64,000 nt of DNA from Pelobium manganitolerans. GTDB lineage: Bacteria > Bacteroidota > Bacteroidia > Sphingobacteriales > Sphingobacteriaceae. Made by a program: the position numbers and the translations under genes. The notes under the pieces were generated by a model that was given only the letters and a program-made list of their open reading frames with translations, was not told where the DNA came from and made no database searches. Below are positions 18,388 to 27,074 of the stretch, piece after piece. Numbering within the stretch: the first letter of the stretch is position 1; each line of letters begins with the position of its first letter. The stretch is from positions 1-64,000 of the forward strand of contig NZ_MBTA01000023.1 in the NCBI RefSeq assembly GCF_003609575.1, in the 5' to 3' direction.

Positions 18388-20334
18388 TTATTTAGCTTCT
18401 TCTTTTTTCTTAGCTGCTTTTTTAGCGTCGCCTTCTAACTTGTCTTTCAACTGAGAAAGTACGTCTAAATCACCAAGAGTAGATTTTTCTACAGAATCTT
18501 TCACTTTTTTCACTGATGCACTTGCAGCACTAGCTTCTTTTTTCTTGCTAGCTCTTTCTTCTGCAATTTCCTCAGCTTTTGCTTCTTCCCAAATACGGGC
18601 GTGTGAAACAACGATACGTTTTGAATCTTTGTTAAACTCGATGATTTTGAAATCAGCAGTTTCGTCGGCTTTTAATACCGAACCGTCCTGTTTAGCCAAG
18701 TGTTTGGTTGGTACAAAACCTTCAACTCCGTAAGGTAAAGCAACTAAAGCACCTTTGTCTGTTACTTTAGTAACCGTTCCTTCGTGGATAGAATCCAAAG
18801 TGAAGATGGTTTCAAAAGTATCCCAAGGGTTTTCTTCAAGTTGTTTGTGCCCTAAGCTTAATTTGCGGTTGTCTGCATCAAGCTCTAAAACTACCACGTC
18901 TAGCTCTTCACCAACTTTAGTGAATTCATTAGGGTGGTTGATTTTTTTAGACCAAGAAAGGTCAGAAATGTGGATTAAGCCATCAATACCTTCTTCAATT
19001 TCTACAAACACACCAAAGTTGGTCATGTTTTTAACAACAGCTTTGTGCTTGCTTCCGATAGGGTATTTCTCTGCCGCATTTTCCCAAGGATCTGGAGTTA
19101 ATTGTTTAATGCCTAAAGACATTTTACGCTCTTCTCTGTCTAAAGTTAACACAACTGCCTCAACCTCGTCGCCGGTTTTCATAAACTCTTGTGGGTTACG
19201 CAAGTTTTGAGACCAAGACATTTCTGAAACGTGGATTAAACCTTCAACGCCAGGGATAATTTCCAAGAATGCACCGTAATCTGCAACGGTAACAATTTTA
19301 CCTTTCACTTTAGAACCGATAGCTAAATCAGCATCTAAAGACTCCCAAGGGTGGGCAGAAAGTTGTTTTAAACCTAAAGCGATACGTTTTTTCTCGTCAT
19401 CAAAGTCAAGAACTACTACGTTTACTTTTTCATCTAAAGACAATACCTCTCTCGGGTGTTCAATACGTCCCCAAGAAATATCGGTAATGTGTAATAAACC
19501 GTCAACGCCGCCTAAATCGATGAACACCCCAAAATCAGTGATGTTTTTAACGGTACCTTCTAATACTTGGCCTTTTTCAAGTTTAGAAACAATCTCTACT
19601 TTTTGTGATTCAAGATCGTCCTCAATCAATACTTTATGAGATACTACAACGTTTTTGAACTCATGGTTGATTTTTACCACTTTGAATTCCATCGTTTTAC
19701 CTACGTAAACATCGTAATCTCTAATAGGTTTGATGTCGATTTGAGATCCAGGAAGGAAAGCCTCAACACCAATAATATCTACAATTAAACCACCTTTAGT
19801 TCTGCTCTTAACAAAACCGTTAATTACGGTATCGTTTTCTAAAGCTTCGTTAATCATCTCCCAAGAACGTTGGGTTTTTGCTCTTTTACGAGATAATACC
19901 AACTGTCCGTTTTCGTCTTCTCTTTGCTCAACGAAAACATCAACAGTGTCGCCTTTTTTAAGGTCTGGCATGTCGCGGAATTCGTTTAAAGGCACAAGAC
20001 CGTCAGATTTGAAACCGATGTTTAAAACAACGTCTTTGTTGTTGATGGTAACTACCGTACCAGAAACAATTTCGCCTTTGCTTACAGAATTGAATGTACC
20101 AGAGTACATTTCTTCCATTTTTTCGCGATCGGCTTTGCTGTAATTGCCGAACAATTTGTCGTCTGCATCCCAATCAAAATCCTCTGGGTCAGCTACTTTC
20201 GACTTTGACTTAATGTCGTCGATAGATATTGAATCAGCTTCTGACTCAAATACCTCTTTTACCTTTTTTTCAGTGTCTTGAAGTTCTGCTTCTTTCGCTT
20301 TTAACTCCTTCTCTGCTACTTGTTTTTTTGCCAT
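18388..20334 (-). CDS. rpsA: 30S ribosomal protein S1
   Basis: S1 binds mRNA and helps start-site docking, which matters in Bacteroidota where Shine-Dalgarno sequences are weak. The 648-residue protein has an acidic, helical N-terminal extension (about 1-75), six S1 (OB-fold) domains, and a Lys/Ala-rich basic tail of about 60 residues. The clearest S1 domains are GTVKNITDFGVFIDLGGVDG, GKIVTVADYGAFLEIIPGVEG and VVKNMTNFGVFVEIEEGIDG. It has its own promoter and terminator, so it is likely monocistronic. Unusually for the window, an AAGGAG precedes the ATG. Confidence 0.95.
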   Translation of the reverse strand: MAKKQVAEKELKAKEAELQDTEKKVKEVFESEADSISIDDIKSKSKVADPEDFDWDADDKLFGNYSKADREKMEEMYSGTFNSVSKGEIVSGTVVTINNKDVVLNIGFKSDGLVPLNEFRDMPDLKKGDTVDVFVEQREDENGQLVLSRKRAKTQRSWEMINEALENDTVINGFVKSRTKGGLIVDIIGVEAFLPGSQIDIKPIRDYDVYVGKTMEFKVVKINHEFKNVVVSHKVLIEDDLESQKVEIVSKLEKGQVLEGTVKNITDFGVFIDLGGVDGLLHITDISWGRIEHPREVLSLDEKVNVVVLDFDDEKKRIALGLKQLSAHPWESLDADLAIGSKVKGKIVTVADYGAFLEIIPGVEGLIHVSEMSWSQNLRNPQEFMKTGDEVEAVVLTLDREERKMSLGIKQLTPDPWENAAEKYPIGSKHKAVVKNMTNFGVFVEIEEGIDGLIHISDLSWSKKINHPNEFTKVGEELDVVVLELDADNRKLSLGHKQLEENPWDTFETIFTLDSIHEGTVTKVTDKGALVALPYGVEGFVPTKHLAKQDGSVLKADETADFKIIEFNKDSKRIVVSHARIWEEAKAEEIAEERASKKKEASAASASVKKVKDSVEKSTLGDLDVLSQLKDKLEGDAKKAAKKKEEAK

Positions 20335-20346
20335 TAATTAATTGAT

Positions 20347-20380
20347 CTCCTTTTTTCCCCGTTTGGGGATGGCAAAGGTA
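20347..20380 (-). promoter_or_regulatory. rpsA: rpsA promoter -7 box, leader hairpin and RBS
   Basis: On the minus strand a perfect Bacteroidota -7 element TACCTTTG (20380-20373) is followed by a small hairpin CCCC-AAAC-GGGG (20368-20357) and then AAGGAG (20352-20347), 12 bases before the ATG. No good -33 TTTG was seen at the usual distance. The GC hairpin between start point and ribosome site could serve S1 autoregulation; this is inference. Confidence 0.55.
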
Positions 20381-20450
20381 TGAATATATATTTTGAATAA
20401 AAAAGATTTTTTATGTGATAATAATTGGTTGTGAGGGGATTAGTGGAGAG

Positions 20451-20485
20451 TATTGAGTATTGAGTATTGAGTTCAAGTATCAAGT
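20451..20485. repeat. Heptamer array upstream of rpsA
   Basis: Three perfect tandem tattgag units (20451-20471) followed by ttcaagt and atcaagt in the same 7-base phase. It lies between rpsA and the ZIP gene, both on the minus strand. Confidence 0.8.
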
Positions 20486-20542
20486 ATCTAGATATAGAAT
20501 GCTTTAGGTGTTGATAGGCTCAAATGCACGGCGTACGCCCTC

Positions 20543-21265
20543 TTAATGCCCTGCTTCCAGAAAAAACCCGGCCAAAGCCAAACTTACGCCTATTAATACA
20601 GCGATGGTTTTTTTAACGGAAAATTTATGGTCAACGCTAGATTCGAATAAGATAGTGGTTGAAATATGCAAAAAGATGCCGATAACAATACCCATAATAT
20701 AAGGATAATAGCTTCCTAAGCTTTGAATGTTGCCACTGCTGAGTAAAAAGCTGAAAATATAGCCCAAAGGAGACATGGAGGCAAAAACAAAAAGCAAAGC
20801 AATAACAGTGTTTTTGCGTACATGATTTGCCAATAAAACACTGCCTAAGGCAAAAGCCGCCGGAATGTGGTGGATAGCAATACCGTACACCAACTGGTGG
20901 TTGTGTTTAGCGGTTAAAGGCATCCCCTCTAAAAAAGCATGTAAGCAAAGGCTAAGCATTATGCCCCACGGAAAGCTGGTTTGGTGGTTGTGTACATGGA
21001 TGTGCCCGTGCTCTATCCCTTGAGAAAACTGCTCCAGTAAAATCTGTAAAATAAATCCGCCCAATATAAAAAGGCCTATTAAATGGCTTTTATCTGCGGT
21101 ATAAACATCGGGCAATAAATGCAAAACGGTGATGCCAAAAAGGTATGCCCCGCTAAAAGACAGAATAAGTTTCAGTTTAGTATTGCTGTCTTTTTTTACG
21201 ATAAAAATTGCCAAGCCACCCAATAAAGCGCAAAGTCCTAATAAAATGATGATAAAATAACTCAT
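20543..21265 (-). CDS. ZIP-family metal transporter
   Basis: A 240-residue polytopic membrane protein of the ZIP (zinc/iron permease) family. The metal-site helices are visible as HAFLEGMPL and HHIPAAFALG, and a His-rich loop (HGHIHVHNHQ) lies before them. ZIP proteins move zinc or other divalent cations into the cytoplasm. The start overlaps the end of the PAP2 phosphatase gene by 4 bases, so the two are co-translated. Confidence 0.9.
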   Translation of the reverse strand: MSYFIIILLGLCALLGGLAIFIVKKDSNTKLKLILSFSGAYLFGITVLHLLPDVYTADKSHLIGLFILGGFILQILLEQFSQGIEHGHIHVHNHQTSFPWGIMLSLCLHAFLEGMPLTAKHNHQLVYGIAIHHIPAAFALGSVLLANHVRKNTVIALLFVFASMSPLGYIFSFLLSSGNIQSLGSYYPYIMGIVIGIFLHISTTILFESSVDHKFSVKKTIAVLIGVSLALAGFFLEAGH

Positions 21266-21828
21266 GCTTTAAACGAGGTTGATTTAACAAAAAGTTTAGC
21301 CATCAAAAATCCTATTAAACTGCCAAATATCGCTCCGGCGGTAACATCTAAAGGAAAGTGTACGCCTACATAAACCTGCGAAAAGCAAATAAGCGCCGCC
21401 CAAAACAAGGCTATTGCGGTGAAATATTTAAACCTGCGGTGGAACAACATGCTCAAAAACACAGCTATCGAAAAATGATCTGACGCATGGGTAGAAGGGA
21501 AGCTTTTTCCAGAACCGCAAGGAACCCTGGAAACTACCTTTTCTTTAAAACCGACCTCATTGCAGGGGCGGTCTCTTTTATAAAAAGGTTTAATAATGCT
21601 GGCGCTCCCATAATCTGCAATACCAACTGTTATGGCCAAAAACAACACCAAATAAATTCCTTTGCTTTTATAAGTTTTTATGGCAAAAAAGATGATGCCG
21701 ATGTAAAGCGGAATCCAAGTGTATTTATTGCGCATAATAGGCAAAAGCCAATCGAAAACAACATTACTAAGTCCGCTGTTAACGGCTTGAAACCATTGAT
21801 GGTCCCAGTTGCTAAGTGTTTCAAGCAT
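21262..21828 (-). CDS. PAP2-family membrane phosphatase
   Basis: A 188-residue integral membrane phosphatase. The three motifs are KPFYKRDRP, FPSTHASDH (usually PSGH) and SQVYVGVHFPLD, where the family's SRxxxxxHxxxD has Gln instead of Arg. The catalytic His residues are kept. Family members dephosphorylate phosphatidic acid, undecaprenyl pyrophosphate or lipid A phosphates; the substrate is not readable. It overlaps the methyltransferase gene upstream by 8 bases and the ZIP gene downstream by 4. Confidence 0.88.
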   Translation of the reverse strand: MLETLSNWDHQWFQAVNSGLSNVVFDWLLPIMRNKYTWIPLYIGIIFFAIKTYKSKGIYLVLFLAITVGIADYGSASIIKPFYKRDRPCNEVGFKEKVVSRVPCGSGKSFPSTHASDHFSIAVFLSMLFHRRFKYFTAIALFWAALICFSQVYVGVHFPLDVTAGAIFGSLIGFLMAKLFVKSTSFKA

Positions 21829-22558
21829 CTTTTTTAGTGCAAATAAATATTAAACGATCAGACTGGTTAAGATCAAACGGGTTTAGCTGATAATCGCCAA
21901 AGGTGTTCTTTATCTGCAAGCCAGCAGCCTCAAATAATCGTTCAAAATCTGCCTGCTTATAATCTTTAACCTCCTCTTTAAAAGCATAATCTTTGTTGCG
22001 ATGCTCAAAACAAATGCTTTTTACAATTTTCCCGTTGCTTACCTGCCTGCTGATGTTAAACTGTATATCGTCAACTTCTTTCACCTCACGGGATACCAAA
22101 TGGTTGATAATGCGCTGGCTGTTCATGTAATCCAAAACCAACAAGCCGTCTTTCTTTAAAGCTTTTTTAAATGATTTTAATGCTTTAATATGATCCTTAT
22201 CGGTTTCAAAATATCCGAAACTGGTAAACATATTAAAGGCATAATCAAAGTAATTGATATAGAAAGGCTGGCGCATATCGTGCACAAAAAAATGCAAGTT
22301 TTTATTTTCAAACTGTTGCGCAAATTTAATGCTGCTGTAAGAAAGATCGATTCCTGCAACCTCAAAGCCTTTTTTGTTAAGATAAATGGCGTGCCTGCCC
22401 CGCCCGCAAGCAATATCTAACATCCGCGCATCCTGCTTCGGCTTTAAAAAACTACAAAGGTTATCAATAAAAAGTTCGGCTTCCTCGTCATCACGTTTTT
22501 TATACAGGATATGATAATAAGGAGAGTTAAACCAGTTTTGGAACCATTTTTTGGGCAT
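21821..22558 (-). CDS. Class I SAM-dependent methyltransferase
   Basis: With the ATG at 22558 (MPKKWFQNWFNSPYYHILY) the protein is 245 residues; a longer frame reaching 22645 adds 29 residues with no conserved look. The SAM-binding motif I is MLDIACGRGRHAIYL, with GFEVAGIDLS as motif II and DGLLVLDYMNS further on. The N-terminal WFNSPYYHILYKKRDDEEA is shared by a group of Bacteroidota methyltransferases of unknown substrate. First gene of the methyltransferase / PAP2 / ZIP overlap cluster. Confidence 0.85.
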   Translation of the reverse strand: MPKKWFQNWFNSPYYHILYKKRDDEEAELFIDNLCSFLKPKQDARMLDIACGRGRHAIYLNKKGFEVAGIDLSYSSIKFAQQFENKNLHFFVHDMRQPFYINYFDYAFNMFTSFGYFETDKDHIKALKSFKKALKKDGLLVLDYMNSQRIINHLVSREVKEVDDIQFNISRQVSNGKIVKSICFEHRNKDYAFKEEVKDYKQADFERLFEAAGLQIKNTFGDYQLNPFDLNQSDRLIFICTKKDA

Positions 22559-22788
22559 GTGATATTCAATTATGAATGTGCAAATATATAAATAAGCCGT
22601 TAAGGGCTGTTTAATTATTACAATGTTGAGTTCAGGAACTAACAAATCAAACTAACAAATGATAAAAAATATGCAGTGGTCAAACTTTCCACGTACCTTC
22701 TCCGATACTTCTTCGGAAAAAAGGCAATTTTTGGATAGTTACACCGAATGAGAGGCGAGGGAATAGCGAATGATAATAGGAGATTTAA

Positions 22789-22832
22789 CCCTATAAGGTC
22801 CCTATAGAGACGCTATATGCTCCCTATAAGCT
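22789..22832. repeat. Four tandem 11-bp repeats (CCCTATAAGNT)
   Basis: The units are CCCTATAAGGT (22789), CCCTATAGAGA (22800), CGCTATATGCT (22811) and CCCTATAAGCT (22822), exactly 11 bp apart, about one helical turn. The core CTATA is constant in all four. It sits about 180 bases upstream of glmM. It may be a phased protein-binding array; no known binding family is recognised. Confidence 0.75.
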
Positions 22833-22975
22833 CGGTTTTGAATCGTATATTTTGAATGAATGGTATTGGACGGAAATGTTAAGGGAAAGATATTAAAAAT
22901 TACTGATAGTGTAACGCGAAAAGCAGTTTAATAGTAGGCCACGGGCAAAAATGCCGGAATAAAGCCATAATATTA

Positions 22976-22983
22976 TAATTTTG
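22976..22983 (+). promoter_or_regulatory. glmM: Putative -7 element of glmM
   Basis: TAATTTTG matches the Bacteroidota -7 consensus TAnnTTTG exactly and lies 25 bases before the GTG start. No TTTG/TTG was found at the -33 position, so strength is uncertain. Confidence 0.4.
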
Positions 22984-23008
22984 CAGCTCAACAAAAAATC
23001 GAATCAAC

Positions 23009-24406
23009 GTGACTTTAATAAAATCTATCTCCGGCATACGCGGAACTATAGGCGGTAAGGCCGGCGACGCGCTTACCCCAACTGATATTGTAAAATTTAG
23101 CACCGCTTTTGGACTTTGGGTAAAGGCGCAAACCGGGAACGCTAAAATTGTTGTGGGCCGTGATGCCCGTATTTCTGGCGAAATGGTGCGCAACTTAGTA
23201 GTGGGTACCTTGCAGGGTATTGGTATTGACGTGGTTGATGTAGGTTTATCTACCACGCCAACGGTAGAAATTGCAGTGCCTTTAGAGCAAGCGGGCGGCG
23301 GTATTATTATTACAGCCAGCCACAACCCAAAACAGTGGAACGCGCTAAAATTGCTAAACAACAAAGGTGAATTTATTAATGATGAGGAAGGCAAAAAGGT
23401 GCTGGAAATGGCTGAAGACGCAGAAACTGAGTTTGCGCAGGTGGATGATTTGGGCAAGGTTCGCCAAGACGATAGCTATCTGCAAAAACACATCGACCAA
23501 ATTTTAGCTTTGCCTTTGGTGGATGTGGAGGCTATCAAAAAAGCAGATTTTAAGGTGGCTATTGATTGTGTAAACTCCTCGGGCGGAATTTTTGTGCCGG
23601 CTTTGCTGAAAGCTTTGGGCGTACAAACGGTGCATCAGCTTTATTGTGAGCCCGACGGGCATTTTCCGCACAACCCCGAACCTTTGCCAGAGAATTTAGT
23701 GGATTTACGCAAATTGGTGACAGATAAAAAGGCAGATTTAGGTATTGCGGTTGACCCGGATGTTGACCGTTTATGCTTTGTTTGTGAAGACGGCAACGCA
23801 TTTGGCGAAGAATATACTCTGGTGGCTGTTGCCGATTATATTTTGAAAAATCAAATGGGAAATACGGTATCTAACCTGTCGTCTACACGGGCTTTGCGCG
23901 ATGTCACGGAGAGTGCCGGAGGCGAATATCATGCATCTGCAGTAGGAGAGGTGAATGTAGTGACCTTGATGAAAGAGAAAAATGCAGTAATTGGCGGAGA
24001 AGGCAACGGCGGGGTAATTTATCCTGAACTACACTACGGCAGAGATGCATTAGTGGGGATTGCGTTGTTTTTAACCCACTTAGCTAAATTTGGTGGGCCA
24101 ATTTCTGCCTTACGTGCAAGTTATCCGTCGTACTTTATCTCCAAAAACAAAATTACCTTAACGCCAGAAATGGACATCGACAAGCTTTTGTTGCAAGTTG
24201 AAGAAAAATACAAATCACAGCCTTACAGTACCATAGACGGATTAAAAATCGAATTCGGTAAACAGTGGGTGCACCTGCGCCGGTCAAACACCGAGCCGAT
24301 TATCCGGATTTACTCCGAATCTGCCACAGAAGCGGATGCAGAAAAATTAGCGAAAGAAGTGATGGAGGAAATACGTAAATTATTGAATGATAGAAGGAGT
24401 GAATGA
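23009..24406 (+). CDS. glmM: Phosphoglucosamine mutase
   Basis: Interconverts glucosamine-6-phosphate and glucosamine-1-phosphate on the way to UDP-GlcNAc for peptidoglycan and LPS. The 465-residue alpha-phosphohexomutase starts with GTG at 23009 and has the phospho-serine Ser104 in ITASHNP, the metal loop DPDVDRL, the sugar loop GEGNGG and the phosphate-binding RRSNTEPIIRIYSE. Phosphomannomutase is an alternative name often given to this group. Its last residues (LLNDRRSE) are encoded by the first copy of an intergenic 16-mer repeat, suggesting the repeat has invaded the stop region. Confidence 0.9.
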   Translation: MTLIKSISGIRGTIGGKAGDALTPTDIVKFSTAFGLWVKAQTGNAKIVVGRDARISGEMVRNLVVGTLQGIGIDVVDVGLSTTPTVEIAVPLEQAGGGIIITASHNPKQWNALKLLNNKGEFINDEEGKKVLEMAEDAETEFAQVDDLGKVRQDDSYLQKHIDQILALPLVDVEAIKKADFKVAIDCVNSSGGIFVPALLKALGVQTVHQLYCEPDGHFPHNPEPLPENLVDLRKLVTDKKADLGIAVDPDVDRLCFVCEDGNAFGEEYTLVAVADYILKNQMGNTVSNLSSTRALRDVTESAGGEYHASAVGEVNVVTLMKEKNAVIGGEGNGGVIYPELHYGRDALVGIALFLTHLAKFGGPISALRASYPSYFISKNKITLTPEMDIDKLLLQVEEKYKSQPYSTIDGLKIEFGKQWVHLRRSNTEPIIRIYSESATEADAEKLAKEVMEEIRKLLNDRRSE

Positions 24407-24562
24407 TAGAATACCTTTTTGGTGGCTGAATTTTGAATGATAGAATGAGTAATTGATAGAATGATTGGATAAGCAATATTAGAAATCATTCAAAAATCAC
24501 GCATTAAATAACAGGTTCGCAAAGCATTCAATCCTTCACTCATTCAAAAATCACTCATTAAA
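24385..24562. repeat. Inverted microsatellite array between glmM and the desulfurase gene
   Basis: Direct units gaatgatagaaggagt (24385) and gaatgataga (24401), with further variants to about 24465, are followed by inverse-orientation units (cattcaatccttcactcattc, about 24525-24545, and tcactcatt, 24551). Transcripts could fold into a long imperfect hairpin. The first copy overlaps the glmM 3' end. The 16-mer matches the one after ddl (9965-9996) with one mismatch. Confidence 0.65.
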
Positions 24563-24565
24563 AAG

Positions 24566-25696
24566 ATGAAAATTTATCTCGATAACGCCGCTACAACGCC
24601 ACTTGCGCCAGAAGTGAAACAAGCGATGCTTGAGGTGATGGAAAACGAATACGGCAATCCGTCCTCCATCCACGCTTACGGCAGGCAGGCACGTACTTTG
24701 GTAGAAAAAGCGCGTAAAACGGTGGCTTCGCTATTGAACACTGCACCGGCAAATATTTTTTTTACTTCTGGCGGTACCGAAGCAGATAATATGGCAATAC
24801 GTTGTGCTGTAGAGGCTTATCAGCTAACACATGCCATTACCTCAAAAACCGAACACCATGCGGTTTTGCACACTTTAGAAATGTTGGAGCAAAAAGGTGT
24901 TTTGCGTTTAAGTTATGTGGATTTGGATGAAAAAGGAAACATCAGTTTTGAGCATTTGGAACAGCTGTTGGCCAATAACCCGCGTAGTTTAGTTTCTCTG
25001 ATGCAGGCCAATAACGAAATTGCCACGCTTACAGATATAGAACGTGTGGGCGAGTTGTGCGAAAAATACGATGCCATTTACCACTCGGACACGGTGCAAA
25101 CTATGGGACATTACCGCCATGACTTAAGCACGCTAAAAGCGCATTTTGTGGTATGTTCGGCACATAAACTACACGGGCCAAAAGGTGTGGGTTTCATTTA
25201 CGTAAATCCATCGGTTAAAATAAAACCGCTTTTGTACGGTGGTGCCCAAGAGCGTAACATGCGTGGCGGAACAGAGAATATTTATGGTATTGCAGGCTTG
25301 GCAAAAGCTTTAGAATTGGCTTACGCTGATTTGGAAAAACAGGCCGCTTACATCCAGGACTTGAAAAGTTATGCCATGGAACGGCTTAAATTGGCAGTTC
25401 CTGAAATTAATTTTAATGGCGAAACAGACGCAGATAAAAGCTTGTACACGGTTTTAAACGTACGTTTCCCAAAGATGGAAATGGGCGATATGTTGCTGTT
25501 TAAGTTGGACATAGCGGGAATCTCGGCTTCTGGCGGCAGTGCCTGTTCGTCGGGCTCTAACATTGGCTCGCATGTGCTAACAGCCATCGGCGGCAATCCC
25601 GATCATCCTTCTGTCCGTTTTTCCTTTTCCAAATACAACACCAAAGAAGAAATTGATTATGTGGTGCAAAAAGTAAAGGAGGTTTTTATGGAGTAA
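24566..25696 (+). CDS. Cysteine desulfurase (NifS/IscS-like)
   Basis: A PLP enzyme that takes sulfur from cysteine for Fe-S clusters, thiolated tRNA or other cofactors. The 376-residue protein has the N-terminal YLDNAATTPLAPEV, TSGGTEADNMAI, the PLP lysine Lys201 in CSAHKLHGPKG, and the active Cys327 in ASGGSACSSGS. The overall pattern is closest to the class I IscS/NifS group. No scaffold protein gene is adjacent, so its dedicated acceptor is unknown. It is flanked by microsatellite arrays on both sides. Confidence 0.92.
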   Translation: MKIYLDNAATTPLAPEVKQAMLEVMENEYGNPSSIHAYGRQARTLVEKARKTVASLLNTAPANIFFTSGGTEADNMAIRCAVEAYQLTHAITSKTEHHAVLHTLEMLEQKGVLRLSYVDLDEKGNISFEHLEQLLANNPRSLVSLMQANNEIATLTDIERVGELCEKYDAIYHSDTVQTMGHYRHDLSTLKAHFVVCSAHKLHGPKGVGFIYVNPSVKIKPLLYGGAQERNMRGGTENIYGIAGLAKALELAYADLEKQAAYIQDLKSYAMERLKLAVPEINFNGETDADKSLYTVLNVRFPKMEMGDMLLFKLDIAGISASGGSACSSGSNIGSHVLTAIGGNPDHPSVRFSFSKYNTKEEIDYVVQKVKEVFME

Positions 25697-25698
25697 GG

Positions 25699-25770
25699 AG
25701 TAAAGAGGAAGGAATAAGGAATAAGGAATAAGGATTCATTCATAAGGCCTTCACTCCTCCAATCATCGGA
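25699..25770. repeat. Heptamer array with inverted partner
   Basis: Three perfect ggaataa heptamers (25711-25731) follow related gagtaag units. About 20 bases later the opposite-strand motif ttcactcctccaatcat appears, the reverse complement of the atgattg-gaggagtgaa word seen elsewhere. This follows the desulfurase stop. Confidence 0.65.
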
Positions 25771-25837
25771 AAGCCTTGGCAACATATTTGTTTTTATCAG
25801 CATAAATCTATTTAAAAACATTTAAAGAGGAGCTGTT

Positions 25838-26041
25838 ATGGCAAAGAGTCCGATAGAAAAACAAAACGAGCTAAAGGAAGAATTAGAAGAAAACGTACCG
25901 GTAAAGAAAACCGATTTTGGTGCCGAATCCGGAGTGGAGGGAATACCTGAAAAAAAAGGTTCTTATTCTGAGACCTTGGCGGAAAAATCGCGCACCAACA
26001 GAGGTCCAATTGGAATTGATAGAGACCCTGGAGACGTTTAA
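25838..26041 (+). CDS. Small acidic/charged hypothetical protein
   Basis: A 67-residue, highly charged, probably disordered cytoplasmic protein (MAKSPIEKQNELKEELEEN...TNRGPIGIDRDPGDV). The GAGGAG eight bases before the ATG and a strong terminator 20 bases after the stop argue that it is a real, separately transcribed gene. No domain is recognised. Length and charge resemble small stress-related proteins, but I claim no function. Confidence 0.75.
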   Translation: MAKSPIEKQNELKEELEENVPVKKTDFGAESGVEGIPEKKGSYSETLAEKSRTNRGPIGIDRDPGDV

Positions 26042-26058
26042 ATTCTGTAAAAATTTTC

Positions 26059-26088
26059 AAGCGAACCATAAAGGTTCGCTTTTTTTAT
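26059..26088 (+). terminator. Terminator after the 67-residue gene
   Basis: Perfect stem AAGCGAACC / GGTTCGCTT with a 5-base loop, then a T-rich run. It ends 14 bases before the next gene's ATG. Confidence 0.9.
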
Positions 26089-26101
26089 TTTATTTCGGGT
26101 A

Positions 26102-26524
26102 ATGCAAATTGATATCATTGTAAGCAGAGTAAACTCTGCCGCTGATTTAGAGCGGGTTTTTGCTATCCGTAAAACAGTTTTTGTGGAAGAGCAAAACTGT
26201 CCGCCCCAGCTGGAGTGGGAAAACGAAGAGGTCTCTGTCCATTTTTTAGCTACGGTAAATGGTGAAGATGCAGGTGCTTGCCGGTGGCGCAAAACAGAAG
26301 CCGGTTATAAGCTGGAGCGTTTTGCCGTGCTTAAACCCTTCCGGAGAAAAGGCGTGGCGGGGAAAATGATAGATGCCATTTTAAACGATTTGCCACCAAG
26401 TACGCCGCACATTTATTTACATGCGCAAGTTGCTGCTATGCCCCTTTACCTAAAAAAAGGTTTCGTCTCGGTAGGCGACGAGTTTGAGGAGGCCGGCATC
26501 GGGCATTTTAAAATGGTTTACTAA
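26102..26524 (+). CDS. GNAT-family N-acetyltransferase
   Basis: A 140-residue acetyltransferase of the ElaA/YitI-like GNAT group. The N-terminal IRKTVFVEEQNCPPQLEWE is typical. The acetyl-CoA pyrophosphate loop is RKGVAGKM in LERFAVLKPFRRKGVAGKMID, and the C-terminal HAQVAAMPLYLKKGF closes the fold. The acceptor substrate is unknown. It starts just after the previous terminator and has no cotranscribed partner except perhaps the following membrane protein (76 bases on). Confidence 0.88.
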   Translation: MQIDIIVSRVNSAADLERVFAIRKTVFVEEQNCPPQLEWENEEVSVHFLATVNGEDAGACRWRKTEAGYKLERFAVLKPFRRKGVAGKMIDAILNDLPPSTPHIYLHAQVAAMPLYLKKGFVSVGDEFEEAGIGHFKMVY

Positions 26525-26600
26525 TCGAGATTAAGCTTGCTGGTAAAAACTATCGGCGTTGTGATTAATTAAATTGTTACATTCGGGCAAATGCTTCAAC

Positions 26601-27074
26601 ATGCGTCTTGTTGTCCTCGGTTGCACTTTTTTTATTGTTTGTGGTAGCACTTTCCTGATTACCGGTAGGCTAGCGGTTGATTTAGCAGGACAAGCCGCTA
26701 CAGTAATGTTGTTCCTAATTTCTGGCGTGCTGCATATCCGCTACCGCGAAGGCTACTACCTATCATACCCAAATTTGCTGCCCCAAAGATTTCGGATTTC
26801 TTTAGCTTATGCCGTTAGCGATATCCAATTTGCGCTGGCTTTAGCTTTTTTATTGGACGATTTTGCTAAGGCGGCAGCGGTTTTGGCAATTGTTTATTTG
26901 CTTTTAGAAACACTAACTATCATTTACGCTTCGGTTAAACGCATTAGTATAAAAAGGGGCAACTACAGCGGTGCAGGCCCCCTTTATTTAGTTTTTAAAC
27001 TTCCCGAGCAGTTTTTTTTGATGTGGTGGGTTTATTTTTTTACTTACCAAAGCCCGCATTTATTGTTTAAGTAA
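26601..27074 (+). CDS. DoxX-like small membrane protein
   Basis: A 157-residue protein from the ATG at 26601 (MRLVVLGCTF); an in-frame TTG at 26574 would add nine residues. Four hydrophobic helices are visible. The block GVLHIRYREGYYLSYPNLLP followed by AVSDIQFALALAFLL recalls the DoxX/SURF4-like family, where a His near helix 2 and a conserved Pro follow. Function unknown. The stop overlaps the end of the convergent lyase gene by 15 bases. Confidence 0.6.
   Translation: MRLVVLGCTFFIVCGSTFLITGRLAVDLAGQAATVMLFLISGVLHIRYREGYYLSYPNLLPQRFRISLAYAVSDIQFALALAFLLDDFAKAAAVLAIVYLLLETLTIIYASVKRISIKRGNYSGAGPLYLVFKLPEQFFLMWWVYFFTYQSPHLLFK

Larger units (their letters stand above)
22559..23008. other. 450-base gene-free divergent region
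   Basis: This lies between the divergent methyltransferase and glmM genes. It holds a small hairpin TCCGA / TCGGA near 22701-22717, the four-copy 11-bp tandem repeat at 22789-22832, and a glmM -7 element at 22976. I see no convincing ORF or RNA gene in the rest. Confidence 0.6.

Noticed and set aside
22900-23457. 185-residue minus-strand ORF overlapping the glmM start
   Set aside because: It is antisense to a clearly coding, conserved gene; Ser/Pro/Thr-rich composition is a shadow of glmM codons.
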